From Silene latifolia (Eukaryota > Streptophyta > Magnoliopsida > Caryophyllales > Caryophyllaceae): a stretch of 64,000 nucleotides of DNA. A model generated the notes under the pieces. The model did not search any database. It was given only the letters and a program-made list of their open reading frames with translations, and was not told the DNA's origin. The stretch lies in contig NC_133534.1 of NCBI RefSeq assembly GCF_048544455.1, forward strand, positions 121,482,269 to 121,546,268. The letters are read 5' to 3'. Position numbers and translations under genes: made by a program. How positions within the stretch are numbered: the first letter of the stretch is position 1; the number at the start of each line of letters is the position of its first letter. Shown one piece after another: positions 46,251 to 57,482 of this stretch.

Positions 46251-47046
46251 TTATGTAAATATTGGATAGAGTATTGATATTTACATAAAGTGATAATCGC
46301 ATTCATTATTAGAGTTTCTTTAAGAACTCAATTATTCAATTTGACTGAAAACAAGAATACCTTCTTTATCTGAATTAGTTGTGGAGACAATGTTGAACAC
46401 TATTCAAGTGAATAAGACGAACATTGTATTTTGTCCCTAGTCACTTAATGAGGTGACATCTTGGAGTGACTAGATTGTAAGTCGATTGATGGTTATTAAA
46501 CACCATAAGGTCATACGTGACGACTAGTCGATTACATAGGTAGAGTATGTGACGCTTTGCCGGACAGTGACCATTTAGAGAGTCCCTAAGTTCTATTATA
46601 GACGCCTGGTCTTGGCGGGGATCTCTAAGATGTTCTAATGAGTAGATTGTTTTGACCGGAGACTATTATCTGAGAAGGTGCAGTTTCCGAGTGACTTTGG
46701 TTTTTGTCCTAGGTCGTGCCGTGAAAGGAGGCCAAAAGGGCATTTACTAGGTCATGGTGAGCGGTATTGTGCAATAGGATAGATAGGGCATACAAGAATT
46801 GTCCACCCACGTTGGGTAACTATATCTCAAGGCCACTCGAGGCATTAATGACTACAAATGCGTGGCCACGCTCGGAAGTAATCTGTGAGAGATTTTTCCG
46901 TTCAGGTAGTCACACTCCCGATCGAGAAAACCCCTCGCGATGTGTTCATGTGCAAGTGCGACCTGAAAGAAACCTTGCATTGAGTGGGAGATTAAAACGG
47001 ACAATAGAATTGGTAGCGCACACCTTGTGTCGGACAAGTGGGAGAT
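46251..47046 (+). other. Conserved 3' untranslated region of copia-3
   Basis: Aligns with the same part of copia-1 and copia-2. It contains P0 and the junction (46437-46536), GGCCAC/GTGGCC near 46831-46868, a first GTGGGAGATT at 46984, and CCTTGT...GGACAAGTGGGAGA directly before the LTR. Confidence 0.65.
46437..46536 (+). promoter_or_regulatory. 3' RNA structure, copy 3
   Basis: P0 CTAGTCACT (46437-46445) pairs with AGTGACTAG (46465-46473). Junction 46476-46536: P1 TGTAAGTCGA/TCGATTACA, again 9 pairs and one bulged G, with a G-C of copy 1 replaced by A-T; P2 ATGGT-TATTAAAC-ACCAT, changed on both sides; P3 GTCA-TACG-TGAC, weaker than in the other copies. Confidence 0.7.
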
Positions 47047-48293
47047 TGTTGGAGTTAGTGTCCTCCACAATAGTGCGTTAACATAATAAATCTCATTAAT
47101 GGAATATCATCAGATATTTAATTATTTGATCCTCGTCAGTTTATTAACGTAAATCGATAACGGTTGGCTGACTAGAGTCTGACGTTATTGTCGGGAGACG
47201 GCGGTAATCAACTGGCCCCTTTCGGTCACACCTAAAGGAACGAACCCCAATTGATAACTAATTAATTGTATGAGATACAATTTGTTTAGTCCCTTGATTT
47301 ATAGACTAAGAGGTTAGTCGATTATTTTTAGAGAGATTTCGAGTTGCGAACTCGAGGAGCGGCAGTTATTATTTAATTATACGATAATTAAATAATAAGT
47401 TTTGGGAAACGGGTTTAGTTAATTAACTGTTAATTTACTAAAATTGTACTAATTGATTAATGTGATTAATATTAGTACGTAAATAATATGTGTAGTGGTA
47501 TACGTATATTTACGGAGTGAATTGGACGAATTAATTATGGAAGTATTTAAACATGATACGATGTTTAAATTAAAAATTACACGGATTTGTGCGACAAATA
47601 TAAGAACCAACATGGACCCGTAAATGGTCAAGTGGACCGTGTAAAATAAGAGTAGTGGATGATTATTCATATAATCATTTCACCTTATTTTGTATACTAC
47701 CATAATTTATCTTATGTAAGAGTTTGCATGTGATGTAAGATAAAAACATAAGATAAAATTTGTCCACTCCCTCACTCCACTTCCACCCGCCACTTTTCCT
47801 CCTCTTATACTCCATCTATTGTTCACTATTTTACACTACCTCACTTCTACACTCTACATTCTTGCATGTGAACAATATTTCTCCATCTCTCTAAAATAAT
47901 AATTCATCACTACTAAGTTGTTAGTATACATCAATAATATTACTAAGATTAGTTAGTAATATTACTAATAATAATCAAGGGTACAATATTAACAAGTTCT
48001 AGTTCAAAACTTGTTATTCTTTTGGGTTAGTTCTTGGATGCAACAAGAAGGAGATCTTCTTATTGAAGATTTACATGGAGGATCTTCCATTTGGTTTAAG
48101 CTCAAGAACAAGCTAGTAAGGTGAACTAGTTTGTGCCCTTTTTACTAAAAGTTCAATGTAAGAAAATTGTTTTTGCTTATACTTTCTTTTTATGCTTTCA
48201 TATTAGCATGCATGTTACATAGATCACCTAAATGACAATTTATGAGATAAATTAATTTTATTATAGAGTCTAATATGGATCTATGATCTTTCA
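47047..48293 (+). repeat. 3' LTR of copia-3
   Basis: 1247 bp, TGTTGGAGTTAG to GATCTTTCA, directly after the purine tract. Near its start ATAACG (47157-47162) pairs with CGTTAT (47183-47188), where copia-1 has GTAATG/CATTAC. On its right it abuts a minus-strand Athila env-like remnant. Confidence 0.82.
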
Positions 48294-48631
48294 GCTTTTT
48301 CTCATAATGGTAGTGTTCTAAAATACCAAACACTTCACCATACTCTCTCAAAGACATTCGTCTATCCTTGTTCTCAAGGTGGAATTCAACATTTTTTCGA
48401 GCCTCTACCTTAGTCACCTTCAAGGAGCTTACAAACTCCATGGTCAATGAAGGGTAGGTCAATTCCTCGATTTCGAAAAGGGTTAGCAATCTCATGGACT
48501 CGAAAAATTTCCATGTTCTTTCAAGCACACCCAACTTTCTAAGGCATCTTGGCATATAAATTTGGTAGGTACAATAGTCTTCCAAGTAAGGGATACAAAT
48601 GCTTTCCTATGAGAATCGGTTATGAAATTTA
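48294..48631 (-). pseudogene. Athila env-like/ORF-1-type frame, downstream part
   Basis: On the minus strand an open stretch reads LGVLERTWKFFESM, then FVSSLKVTKVEARKN and SLREYGEVFGI. This resembles the extra frame of unknown function in plant Athila elements (ATHILA ORF-1-like), though I cannot confirm the family by search. It lies just beyond the solo LTR that interrupts this frame and seems to carry a frameshift near 48540. The far side is cut by the copia-3 LTR; the apparent extension of the frame below 48294 is LTR sequence. Confidence 0.55.
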
Positions 48632-50353
48632 TGGTCGGACTTATCGTTTTCGGTTACTTGTCGTTAAGAGTTACCTAGACCAAAACAATATTTATAACTT
48701 CACAAACTACTCTACTTTTAGTAAAGAGATAAGTAAAGGTCGGATCCCAAGGGACGGGTATTGATGTAGGAGTTTCGATTGCAAATGGTCGTGTCTAAGG
48801 GTGTCACAATTTGGGTTGAGGTAGGAGATCAACTAAACTAAATAACAATGCAAACAAAGTAATGAAAGTAAGCAAGATGATTAAAATGAGATGTAAACAA
48901 TTGCTTAAAAGCACTAGGGTGTCATGGGTTCATAGGGGATTCATGGGATTGGATCATACAAACATATTCTCTACTAAATGCAACCTATTATTGTTGTGAT
49001 GGGATCGAGTTAGTGTATATCTTACAATCCCTCTGAAGGTTTGTGTCCCTGAGCCGAATCGATTAGATTGTACAACACCTACAAGTCGACTTAATCCTCC
49101 CTATCCAACTATATGCATAGTCTAATGAGACTCGAGTTGGTTTATGTCTTACAAGTCTCATTGAAAAGGTAAGTGATGGGTAAAAAATACAAGGATTCAT
49201 AGGCTTACATTTCATCAAACATAACATGTGCATAAGTTGAAATCACAACAAGCAAGCGAACTAATTATGAAAACATATTATATTAAGCATGAATCAATCC
49301 CCATGTTAATTCCCCATTAACCCTAGTTAAGGAAACTACTCACTCATTATCAAGTTTAACATGCTAACAAGGTTGTCAATCATACTAGCAAGGCAAAACA
49401 TGATGAACAAATGAAGATGATTAACAATAATTAAAAAAAATTAAGAGAGAATTATACCTATAAAGATGATTCCCAATAATAAAGCATAGAATAATAGAAG
49501 TACTTGATGATTGACGGAAGGTTGTCAATCCTCCAAATAAACCCCAAATAATCTTCAATTACCCAAAATAAATGATGAACAATAGAGAAATTAAGGAATG
49601 ATTAAGAAATTAGATTTATATTAATGCTAAATTTAGAGTTGATTACAAGATTAAGATGAGATTAGGAATGCATAAGAAAAACATGCTAATCTAAGTAGTA
49701 CAATGGGGTATTTATACTAAGGATTAGGTACATAAATTAGGGTTACTAAGGGCTTAAATGACGATTAAGACCCTTAAGAAAATTTGAGGAAGTGCTCCTC
49801 TCGAAGGAGATGCGCATATCCGTTTTGGTAGTCTTTATGGAGTACGCTCGTCCCGAGCGGCTAGGCAGTAGAGACGGTTGGCACTGGAGCAGAATCCGAG
49901 CGGATTGGTCTCGGGACGCTCAGATCACAACGCCTCAAGATGAGCGTCTTGGGCACGGGATGCTTGCACTGTAGCAGGGGTGGACGTTCGTCCTGGGCAC
50001 TCCGACGCTCGGATTGCTGGGCAGTCACTTCTCTTCTTTTCTTTCTTCAACAATACTCAAGGATCTTGTTGGAGATGCAAGTATCCTTTCATCATTGCCC
50101 AATCTACTTTATTATATACATAGGCCTTCTATCATTGTCTTCCCTTTGATGCTTGGTCATTAAATTCGATCAATTTAGCTCCATTTTGCCATGAAAATGC
50201 AAGGTTTGCACTCCTTTCCTACCAAGGGATCAAAACCTCAAAGAATATGCAAAACGAAAGACTAAAGATAGTAAATGGCCCAATTATGCACTAAAAAGCA
50301 TAGGAACGAGGCTAATCCGGGGACTAAATATGCTCAAATATGAGTCCACATCA
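48632..50353 (-). mobile_element. Solo Athila LTR inside the env-like frame
   Basis: 1722 bp, minus strand TGATGTGGACTC... to CCGACCA, practically the same length as the LTR at 54596-56315 (1720 bp). Flanks are ATTTA (48627-48631) and AGTTA (50354-50358), a 4-of-5 match, so a target duplication with one change is likely. No primer-binding site or gag follows its 3' end, which argues for a solo LTR and against a 5' LTR. Confidence 0.7.
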
Positions 50354-50461
50354 AGTTACCTCCGGAAAATTTTGCAGTTGTTCAATGACCGGAATAGGTG
50401 TAGCTTCCTCAATAGCATTTGAAGTTTTGGGTGCCTTGTTTCCACCTTTTGTTCTTGCCAT
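50354..50461 (-). pseudogene. Start of the Athila env-like frame
   Basis: ATG at 50461-50459 (minus strand) opens MARTKGGNKAPKTS and stays open for exactly 36 codons, to the point where the LTR brings in TGA. The upstream sequence is well conserved with 56640-56985. The product is unknown; the frame lies where Athila elements carry their third, env-like gene. Confidence 0.5.
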
Positions 50462-51481
50462 GTTGTTCTCCTTGTCAAATTTGTATCAACAAAACAATAT
50501 TGTGCTTGAATGCTCCTTGTTTCCTCAAGCCTCAATCAATTCCCAATCGATTTTGGAATTTTCAAAATTGCCTTCAAACCCTAGAAAATCGATTCAATTT
50601 GTTAGAATTTTGATGTTTGGATGGTGTTTTGTTGATAAAGGAGTGATTTAATTTTGATTTGAGAAAATTTTGTTTTGATTTTGGTGAATTTGGTTGAGAA
50701 AATTGTGTTTTTGAATGAGGGGATTGAGGGTTTTGAGGGAGAAAGGATGTGTGTTGTGTTTATAAAAGATAGAAATGAATTGGGGATGAGGAGATTGAAT
50801 CCCGTTTTATAGCTAATAAGCGACGAGGGACGTTCGGCTTCTACTCGGGACACGCAGATCCTCAGCCAGTACCTGCTGAAATTTCCAACCCGTGCGGGGA
50901 CGCGTGGATCCTGCTCAAGACGGGTGGATTCTAGTCTGGGGACGCTCGGATTCACAAATAGCGTGGAATTGAAATTTTGAAGCATGTCAGGACGCGCAAA
51001 TTGCTCACAAGACGAGCGGATTATGGCCTGGGACGAGCGTCCTAAATGTGTTCTGCTCAGATTTTGTAACAGTCCCTTTTCTTCAATTCCAGCACTCCCA
51101 AGACCCACGTCCTAAGGTTAGGACGCTCGACTGCTCCTCTGGGATGCCCGGATCATCAACAGCTCGAGCGGATTCCTTCCTGGGATGCTCGGATTCAACT
51201 CTGCACCCACGAGCTCGATTCTGCCCGTGGGGTTCTCTTTTTCAAGTATCATCCTTTCTTTATTTCCTTTGCTCAACATTGTGGGTGCACTACGAAGGCT
51301 TGGTTTTCCTGGGCATTTGCTATCCCCACACTAGATCAAACACTACACATCAAAACATGTTAAAACACCTCCCTCATTTTCTCTCATAACGAAAATCTTG
51401 ATCAAAGCACAAAAATGTAAATCCAAAAATGACAAAAAATGCAATACAAGAAATAAAATGCGAGTTAAGGGGTTAGAATAT
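50462..51481 (-). promoter_or_regulatory. Untranslated region before the Athila env-like frame, promoter-like
   Basis: On the minus strand an array of motifs around GACGCTCGGAT (plus-strand spelling) occupies about 50860-51190. It is followed about 100 bases later by TTTTATAAAC (50758-50767) and about 300 bases later by the ATG at 50461. The LTRs of the same family show the same order, array then TATA box, at a similar distance. I infer a possible internal promoter. Longer open frames here are low-complexity and not supported. Confidence 0.4.
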
Positions 51482-54457
51482 TTACAAGTGGTGGTTTAGG
51501 GAGGACTCCACCGAACTCTCATTCTTGGATGAGATGTCAAGGGGCATAGCTAAGGTGTTGTTGATGTTGCTCAACACCTTGTAGAAGTAGTCGAAGGCTT
51601 GTTCATTTTCATCATAAAGATCTTGCATAGATCTTGGCACATTGTGTTCTTCATTATGGTGATGACCCATGTCAAGAGGATGACAATGATCAGCTAAGCC
51701 TTGGTCTAAGGTCATAGCATTGCCAATATAAGGATTGACCAATCCTTCAAATTCGTCATCACATAGACCACAAACTTCGCTAGCTTGCTCCCCGATGGTA
51801 TCATGTGTTGACAAGAGCAACTCCTCTTCTTTGTTGTCATGGCCAATGAGGCCTTCTTCCTTACTTGTCATGATGGGTGGTGAGCCATTCAAGCTCTAAT
51901 TGTTGTTGAAATTTCCTTGCTCTCCGGATAGAGCTACTTGAGGGTTATCCACTTTCTTCTTCCATATGGGTGATGATTCTTTACCCATAGCTTGATCTTT
52001 GCATTGAGATGCTAACTTCTTCTTATCACTTTCTCGACTATAGTGATCGATCTTGAAACATGGCTCATGTAGTCGGGGAGCTCTCATCGTTTTGTCAAGA
52101 TTAAAAGTGATTGTCTCATCCCCCACTTCAAGTGTGAGCTCTCCATGTCTAATATCAATTACCGCTCCCGCGGTGTGCAATAAAGGTCTACCTAAAATGA
52201 TAGGAATGTTGGAATCTTCCTCCATGTCTACAATGACAAAGTCTACCGGAATGAAGAATTTGCCAATTCTTACGGGCACATCTTCCCATACCCCTAAAGG
52301 TATCTTTGTTGATCGATCCGCCATTTGAAGAGTAATGTTAGTGCATTTGAGTTCTATCATTCCTAACCTCTTGCATACCGAGTATGGCATGACACTTACA
52401 CTTGCTCCAAGGTGACATAATGCTTTGTTGATTGTAGAGTCGCCAATGGTGCATGGAATAGAGAAACTTCCTGGATCTTTGAGTTTTGGAGGGGAACTTC
52501 CGTGAAGAATAGCACTACTCACTTTGGTAAAGGCAATAGTCTCTAGATCCCGGATGGATTTCTTCTTGGTAAGAATGTCTTTCATGTACTTTGCATAGGC
52601 CGGAACTTGAATGATCAATTCCGTGAATGGGATTGAGACTTCTAAGTTCTTCACAATTTTCATGAACTTTCCAAGTTGTTCATCAAACTTAGGCTTAGCT
52701 TGACGACTTGGGAATGGAAGTCTAATCACAATAGGCTCGTTTTCCTTATCCTTCTCTTCATTCTTCTTCTTTGAAACTTCATTGGTGGTGGGCTCTTCTT
52801 CTTCCTTAGAGTTCTCCACAATTCTTTGCTTGTCACTAGAATTCACAATATGTTCATCAATTGGACTCTTCGGCCCTTTATATCTTTTACCACTTCTCAA
52901 ATGGATGGCACTCACCGATTCATGTCTTGGGGGATTACCTTGAGGTGGTAACTGCCCCTTTTATCTTTGAGAGCTAGAATATGCTAATTGGGTCATTTGA
53001 GTTTCCAACATCTTGGTCTGGGCTAGTATGTTGTTGATGGTGATATCTTTGGCTTGGCTATATTTTTGCATTTGGGCGAAAAATTCTTGTTAGTTCTTTT
53101 GCATTTGGAAGACCGCTTTTTGAACATCAAAGCCTTGGTCATTGGTTTGATTGTATGAAGGTTGATTTTGATAACTTTGGCTTTGGTTGTAAAAGGGTCT
53201 TTGAGCTTGATTTCTCATTGGAGGTGGGGTGTATGTTGGTTTAGGGTTTTGAACATTTTGGCTCTTGTATGAAAGATTTTGATGAAATTTGGTATTCTCA
53301 TTATAATAGTTGGAATAAGGGGTGCCACTCTTGTATGCTTGGAAAGCATTCACTTGTTCATTTGTTCCTCTACATTCACTTTGGTCATGTCCCAAAGTTC
53401 CACAACTCTCACATACTCCACTTGGAATTGAGGATGATGCCACCATAGCATTAACATGTTGTTTTGGTGATTTGGAAGCTTCATCAAGCTTAGACATGGC
53501 CTTCTCAAACTTCAAATTGATGGTGTCAATATGAGCACTTAGTTGAGCACCTAATTGAGTGATGGAATCTACCTCATGCTTTCCTCCTATAGTGGCCTTT
53601 CGAGGCCTACTATATTGGGAATTATGAACCGCCATCTCTTTGATTTTGGCCCATGTTTGATTGTCATCAACTTCGGTAAACATCCAATTGGATCCGTTAT
53701 TGAGAATGTTGCGGGAGTCTTCATATAAACCGTTCCACAATTGTTGCACAATGAATCACTCGCTAAGTCCATGGTGTGGGCAAGAACGACAAGTGTCCTT
53801 TAATCTCTCCCATGCCTCATACAATGATTCTTTATCCCTTTGTTTGAACCCTGTGATTTGGGCTCTGAACATATTGGTCTTCTCTGGAGGATAAAATTTC
53901 TTGTAGAAACCAACTGCTACCTTCTTCCATGAATTAATACCAAGGGTTGCCTTGTCTAGGCTCTTCAACCATTGCTTTGTGGTACCGATCTAAGAAAAAG
54001 GAAATAATACCAATCGGATTTGGTCTTGAGTAACTCCGGTTTGAGAAATCGCATCACAATAGTAACAAAAAGTCTCCATATGTGAATGAGGGTCTTCACT
54101 AGGCATACCTCAAAATTGACTTCTCTCAACTAACTGTATGAATGCGGATTTGACAATGAAATTACCGGTTAAATGTGGTGGTGTAGGAGTACCATTTGGT
54201 AGGTTCTCCTCGGTTGGTACGGAATGTAATGAAAATTTAGGCATTGTGGGTTGATTTTGTAGTGGGTTTTGTAATGGGTTATCCTCTCCTTCTCTTGCAA
54301 AAGGGTTGGTAAACACAATGTTATTTGGTTGTATGTCCACAATATCTCCAATACCTACAACTCTTGAAGTTCTTCTAGCAACTCTTCTATTGTTGGTCAA
54401 GGTTCTTTCAATTTCAAGATCAATAGGTAATGGATTACCTTGTGATCTCCTAGTCAT
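51482..54457 (-). pseudogene. Athila gag-protease (broken by stops)
   Basis: From the minus-strand ATG at 54457 (MTRRSQGNPLP) one frame runs through gag and protease. In-frame stops fall after QLVERSQF (near 54110), VLFPFS (near 53990), HGLSE (near 53757), FQMQKN (near 53088) and SSSQR (near 52962), with a further stop near 51894. Gag includes GTTKQWLKS and the knuckle CESCGTLGHDQSEC (near 53380-53420). The protease reads DSTINKALCHLGASVSVMP: His-Leu-Gly-Ala replaces the expected Asp-Leu-Gly-Ala (compare 39380), so the catalytic Asp is lost. The tail (51482-51892) is an acidic linker. Polymerase should follow but does not. Confidence 0.88.
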
Positions 54458-54573
54458 GTAAAAAAATAAACAACTCGGAAACTACTAGAACAACCGTGAA
54501 GAGTTTGACTTCCCCAAGGTAAAGAATGACACAACTAAAAACAATTAATGAAAATAAAATCAATTTAACACCG

Positions 54574-54591
54574 TCCCCGGCAACAGCGCCA
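54574..54591 (-). promoter_or_regulatory. Athila primer-binding site (minus strand)
   Basis: Minus-strand TGGCGCTGTTGCCGGGGA, one base different from the site at 28532. It lies four bases inside the LTR end. Confidence 0.85.
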
Positions 54592-54595
54592 TTTT

Positions 54596-56315
54596 TGGTC
54601 CGGTTTGAAACTCGTCATCAAAAGCTACCAACCAAAACAATATTTATAACTTCACAAACTACTCTTAGTAAAGAGGTAAGTAAAGGTCGGATCCCAAGGG
54701 ACGGGTATTTATGTAGGATTCTCAAATGTAAATAGCTATGTCTTCGGGTGTCACAATTTGGGTTGAGATGATGTGTAATCTAAACTAATCAACAAAAATG
54801 AAAGTAAAGTAATAAAAGCAAAGCAAAGAAATTAAAGGGGTTTCTAAACAAATGATTAAAGGCACTAAGGTGTCACAGGTTCATAGGGGATTCATGGGAG
54901 TTGATCAGACAAACATGTTCTCAATTAGATGCAAGCACTTATTGTTGTGATGGGATCGAGTTAGTGTATATCTTACAATCCTAAGAAGGTTTGAGTCCCG
55001 GAGCCGAATCAATTAGATTGTATAACACCTACAAGTCAACTTAATCCTTCATATTCAACTTTATGCATGGTCTAACGAGGCTCGAGTTGGTTTATATCTT
55101 ACAAGCCTCATTGAAGAGATAAGAGATGGGTAAAAAAATGCAACGATTCATAGGCTCGCATTTCATTAAACATAACATATGCATAAGTTAAAATCACAAC
55201 AAGCAAGAAAATTAATTATGAAAACATATTAGATTAAGCATAGAACAATCCCCATGTTTGTTTCCCCTAGTTCCTCATTAACCCTAGCTAAGGAACTACT
55301 CACTCATGATTAAGTTTAGTATGCTAATAAGTTTGTCAATCATATTAACAAAGCAAAACATCATGAATAAATGATAGTGATTAACAATATTTAAGCAAGG
55401 GTAAAGAGAAATTATACCTTTGAAGATGATTCCAAATTATAAAGCAAAGAATAATAGAAGTACTTGATGATTGATGGAAGGTTGTCAATCCTCAAAATAA
55501 ACCCAAATAATCTTCTAATTACCCAAATATAAGGAAGAACAATAGAGAAATTAAGGAAATATTAAGATGTGATTAATATTGAGAATTGTATTACAACTAA
55601 ATTAAGAATAATTTAAGAGAGTATTAAGATTGGATTAAGAAATGATTAAGAGAGCATAAGAGTTGATGCTAATCTAGGTAGTAGAAAGGGGTATTTATAC
55701 TAAAGATTAGGTACAAGGATTAGGGTTACTAAGGGCTTAAATGACTATTAAAACCATAAGAAAACTTGAGGAAATGCTACTCCCGAGGGAAATGCGCGGA
55801 TCCTCCTTGCTAGTCCTGCCTCGATATGTTCGTCCCGTGCTGAGGCACGTGTTGTTCTGCCTTATGATCCACTCGGATCCTGGAGGAGACGCTCGGATCC
55901 TTGCTGCATGGTCCGCTCGTCTTGGGGTCAAGCCGCTTGGTTCCTGGTATTATGGGATGCTCGGATCGTGCTCGGGCCGCTCGGATCCCTGAGCAGAGTG
56001 CTTTTCTTCTTTAGCTTCTTAACAATCCGCAAGGATCATGTTGGGGATGCAGGGATCTTTTCATCATTGCCCATTTATCTACTTAGGCCTCTAGTGTTGG
56101 TCTTCTCTTTGACGCTTGGTCATTAGATGCAATCCATTTATCTCCATTTCGCCTCATAAATACAAGGTTAGCAATCCTTTCCTACCAAGGAGACAAAACC
56201 ACAAAGAATATGCAAAATGGGAAACTAAAGATAGTATATGACTCAAATATGTGATATAAAGCATAGGAACGAGGTTCAGTCGGGGACTAAATATGCTCAA
56301 ATATGAGTCACATCA
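54596..56315 (-). repeat. Athila 5' LTR (minus strand), complete
   Basis: 1720 bp, from TGATGTGACTCATATTTGAGC at 56315 to CCGGACCA at 54596. It contains the GATCCGAGCG-type motif array (55790-56000) and the TATAAATACCCC promoter block near 55690. It is the reference for the other Athila LTR copies in the window. Confidence 0.88.
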
Positions 56316-56990
56316 ACGTCCGTCCTGGCCTTGGGACGTGGGAGCTGGGAAGCTTCAAGTCTTGGTAGAAATACCAGTAAAAGAATCTGCCCGAGCTGGC
56401 TTCAAGACGCGGGTCCTCCAACCTCAGGACGCTCGTCCTATTCTCGAGTCGTGGGTATTGGGAGGCTACAAATTGTTGAGATTTTCCTGTAAAAAAATCT
56501 GCCCGTCCCAAAGTTAAAACTAGTGCCTTACCCAAAAATTCGCTCGAGCCGACCTGAAGACGCCCGTCCCAGACTTGCTTTGCCCCTTTCAGAATTTCCT
56601 GCAAGAAAATTCGCGCGTCCTAGGCTTAATCCGCCCGTCCCAGACCTGCTACATAACATAACAGGGGATTTTTCCCATCTTTCCGATTCATTTACCTCTT
56701 TCAAACACAAACACATACATTTTCCCTCACTTCATCCTTCAATCCACTCATCCAAAAACATCAATTTCTCACCAAAATTCACCACAAACAAATCAAAACT
56801 TGCTCAAAACACAATTAAATTACTCCTTCATCAACAAAAGACCATTTAATCATCAATTTCCCCACAAATTGAATCAATTTTCAAGGGTTAGGGGCAAATT
56901 CCGAAAATCCCTAATTGATTGAGGAATTGATCGAAGTTTGAAGAATCGAGGAGCATTCAAGAATCATCTTGGTTTGTTGATATCAAATTG
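56316..56990 (+). repeat. Fragment of another Athila copy, region before the env-like frame
   Basis: It aligns with the reverse complement of 50463-51190: the same motif array (56316-56640), then the same C/A-rich stretch with CATTCAAGAATC. It therefore lies in the opposite orientation to the neighbouring element. It ends near 56985-56995, before the env-like ATG would come. Confidence 0.65.
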
Positions 56991-57482
56991 ATATGGAGCA
57001 TACATGTTATCCCGGATCTTTCTCTCTCTCATCTCGCACCAAGCTCTCACTAAGGGTCCAAAGGCACCTTGGTTGATGATCGCCTTCTCCTCTTCCGAAA
57101 TCTTCTTGATTGCGCTCATCATTGTCGTGTATCCCGAGAAAATTCTCAAGTTGTCGGCCTCCTATAGGCATTCCAAATGTTTGTCATATCTCAAGCTTGA
57201 AGTGAAGGAAAATGGAAAGAAAAGCTAAAATCGGTCTATTTTGAGTTCAAGTAAGGATGCTTACAATGCTTTTAGCTGTACTATATGACAAGTGGATCTC
57301 CGCTGCCCAAATGAGATGATGGCCATCCCCCTTTTTCAGCCCGTCAGGATACGGGATAAGGTGGCGCCCTCATCTCCTCATGTTTGCCCTTCTAGCCACC
57401 TCCACTTCCTCCATGTCACCAACTTCCGGCACACCCGTGAGTAGTACATGAGAAACATTACGGTCAAAATCCGTCTCCATGG
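56991..57482 (-). pseudogene. Plant-mobile-domain-like remnant
   Basis: On the minus strand a conserved-looking segment reads SGYTTMMSAIKKISEEEKA and then GAFGPLVRAWCEMRERKIRDNM. Upstream, from the ATG at 57480, METDFDRNVSHVLLTGVPE and, after a stop, IPYPDGLKKGDGHHLIWAAEI. The FG-LVRAW pattern recalls the plant mobile domain found in plant transposons and some host genes. Sequence between the two blocks (57240-57290) could be an intron. It is truncated on the left at the Athila fragment. Family assignment is tentative. Confidence 0.35.

Larger units (their letters stand above)
48294..56315 (-). mobile_element. Athila derivative on the minus strand, without polymerase
   Basis: Read on the minus strand: 5' LTR (56315-54596), primer-binding site, gag and protease (54457-51482), then directly the region before the env-like frame (51400-50462), and the env-like frame (from 50461), split by a solo Athila LTR. 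Reverse transcriptase, RNase H and integrase are absent between 51482 and 51400. The 3' LTR is lost where copia-3 begins at 48293. The flank after 56315 (ACGTC) finds no partner. Confidence 0.78.

Noticed and set aside
48190..48585. 131-codon minus-strand frame taken as one protein
   Set aside because: The part below 48294 is the copia-3 LTR read through by chance; only 48294-48585 is env-like sequence, and the start used is not ATG.
50602..51108. 168-codon minus-strand frame in the pre-env region
   Set aside because: It starts in the motif array and ends in low-complexity sequence. The homologous stretch at 56316-56850 does not keep the same frame, so coding is unlikely.
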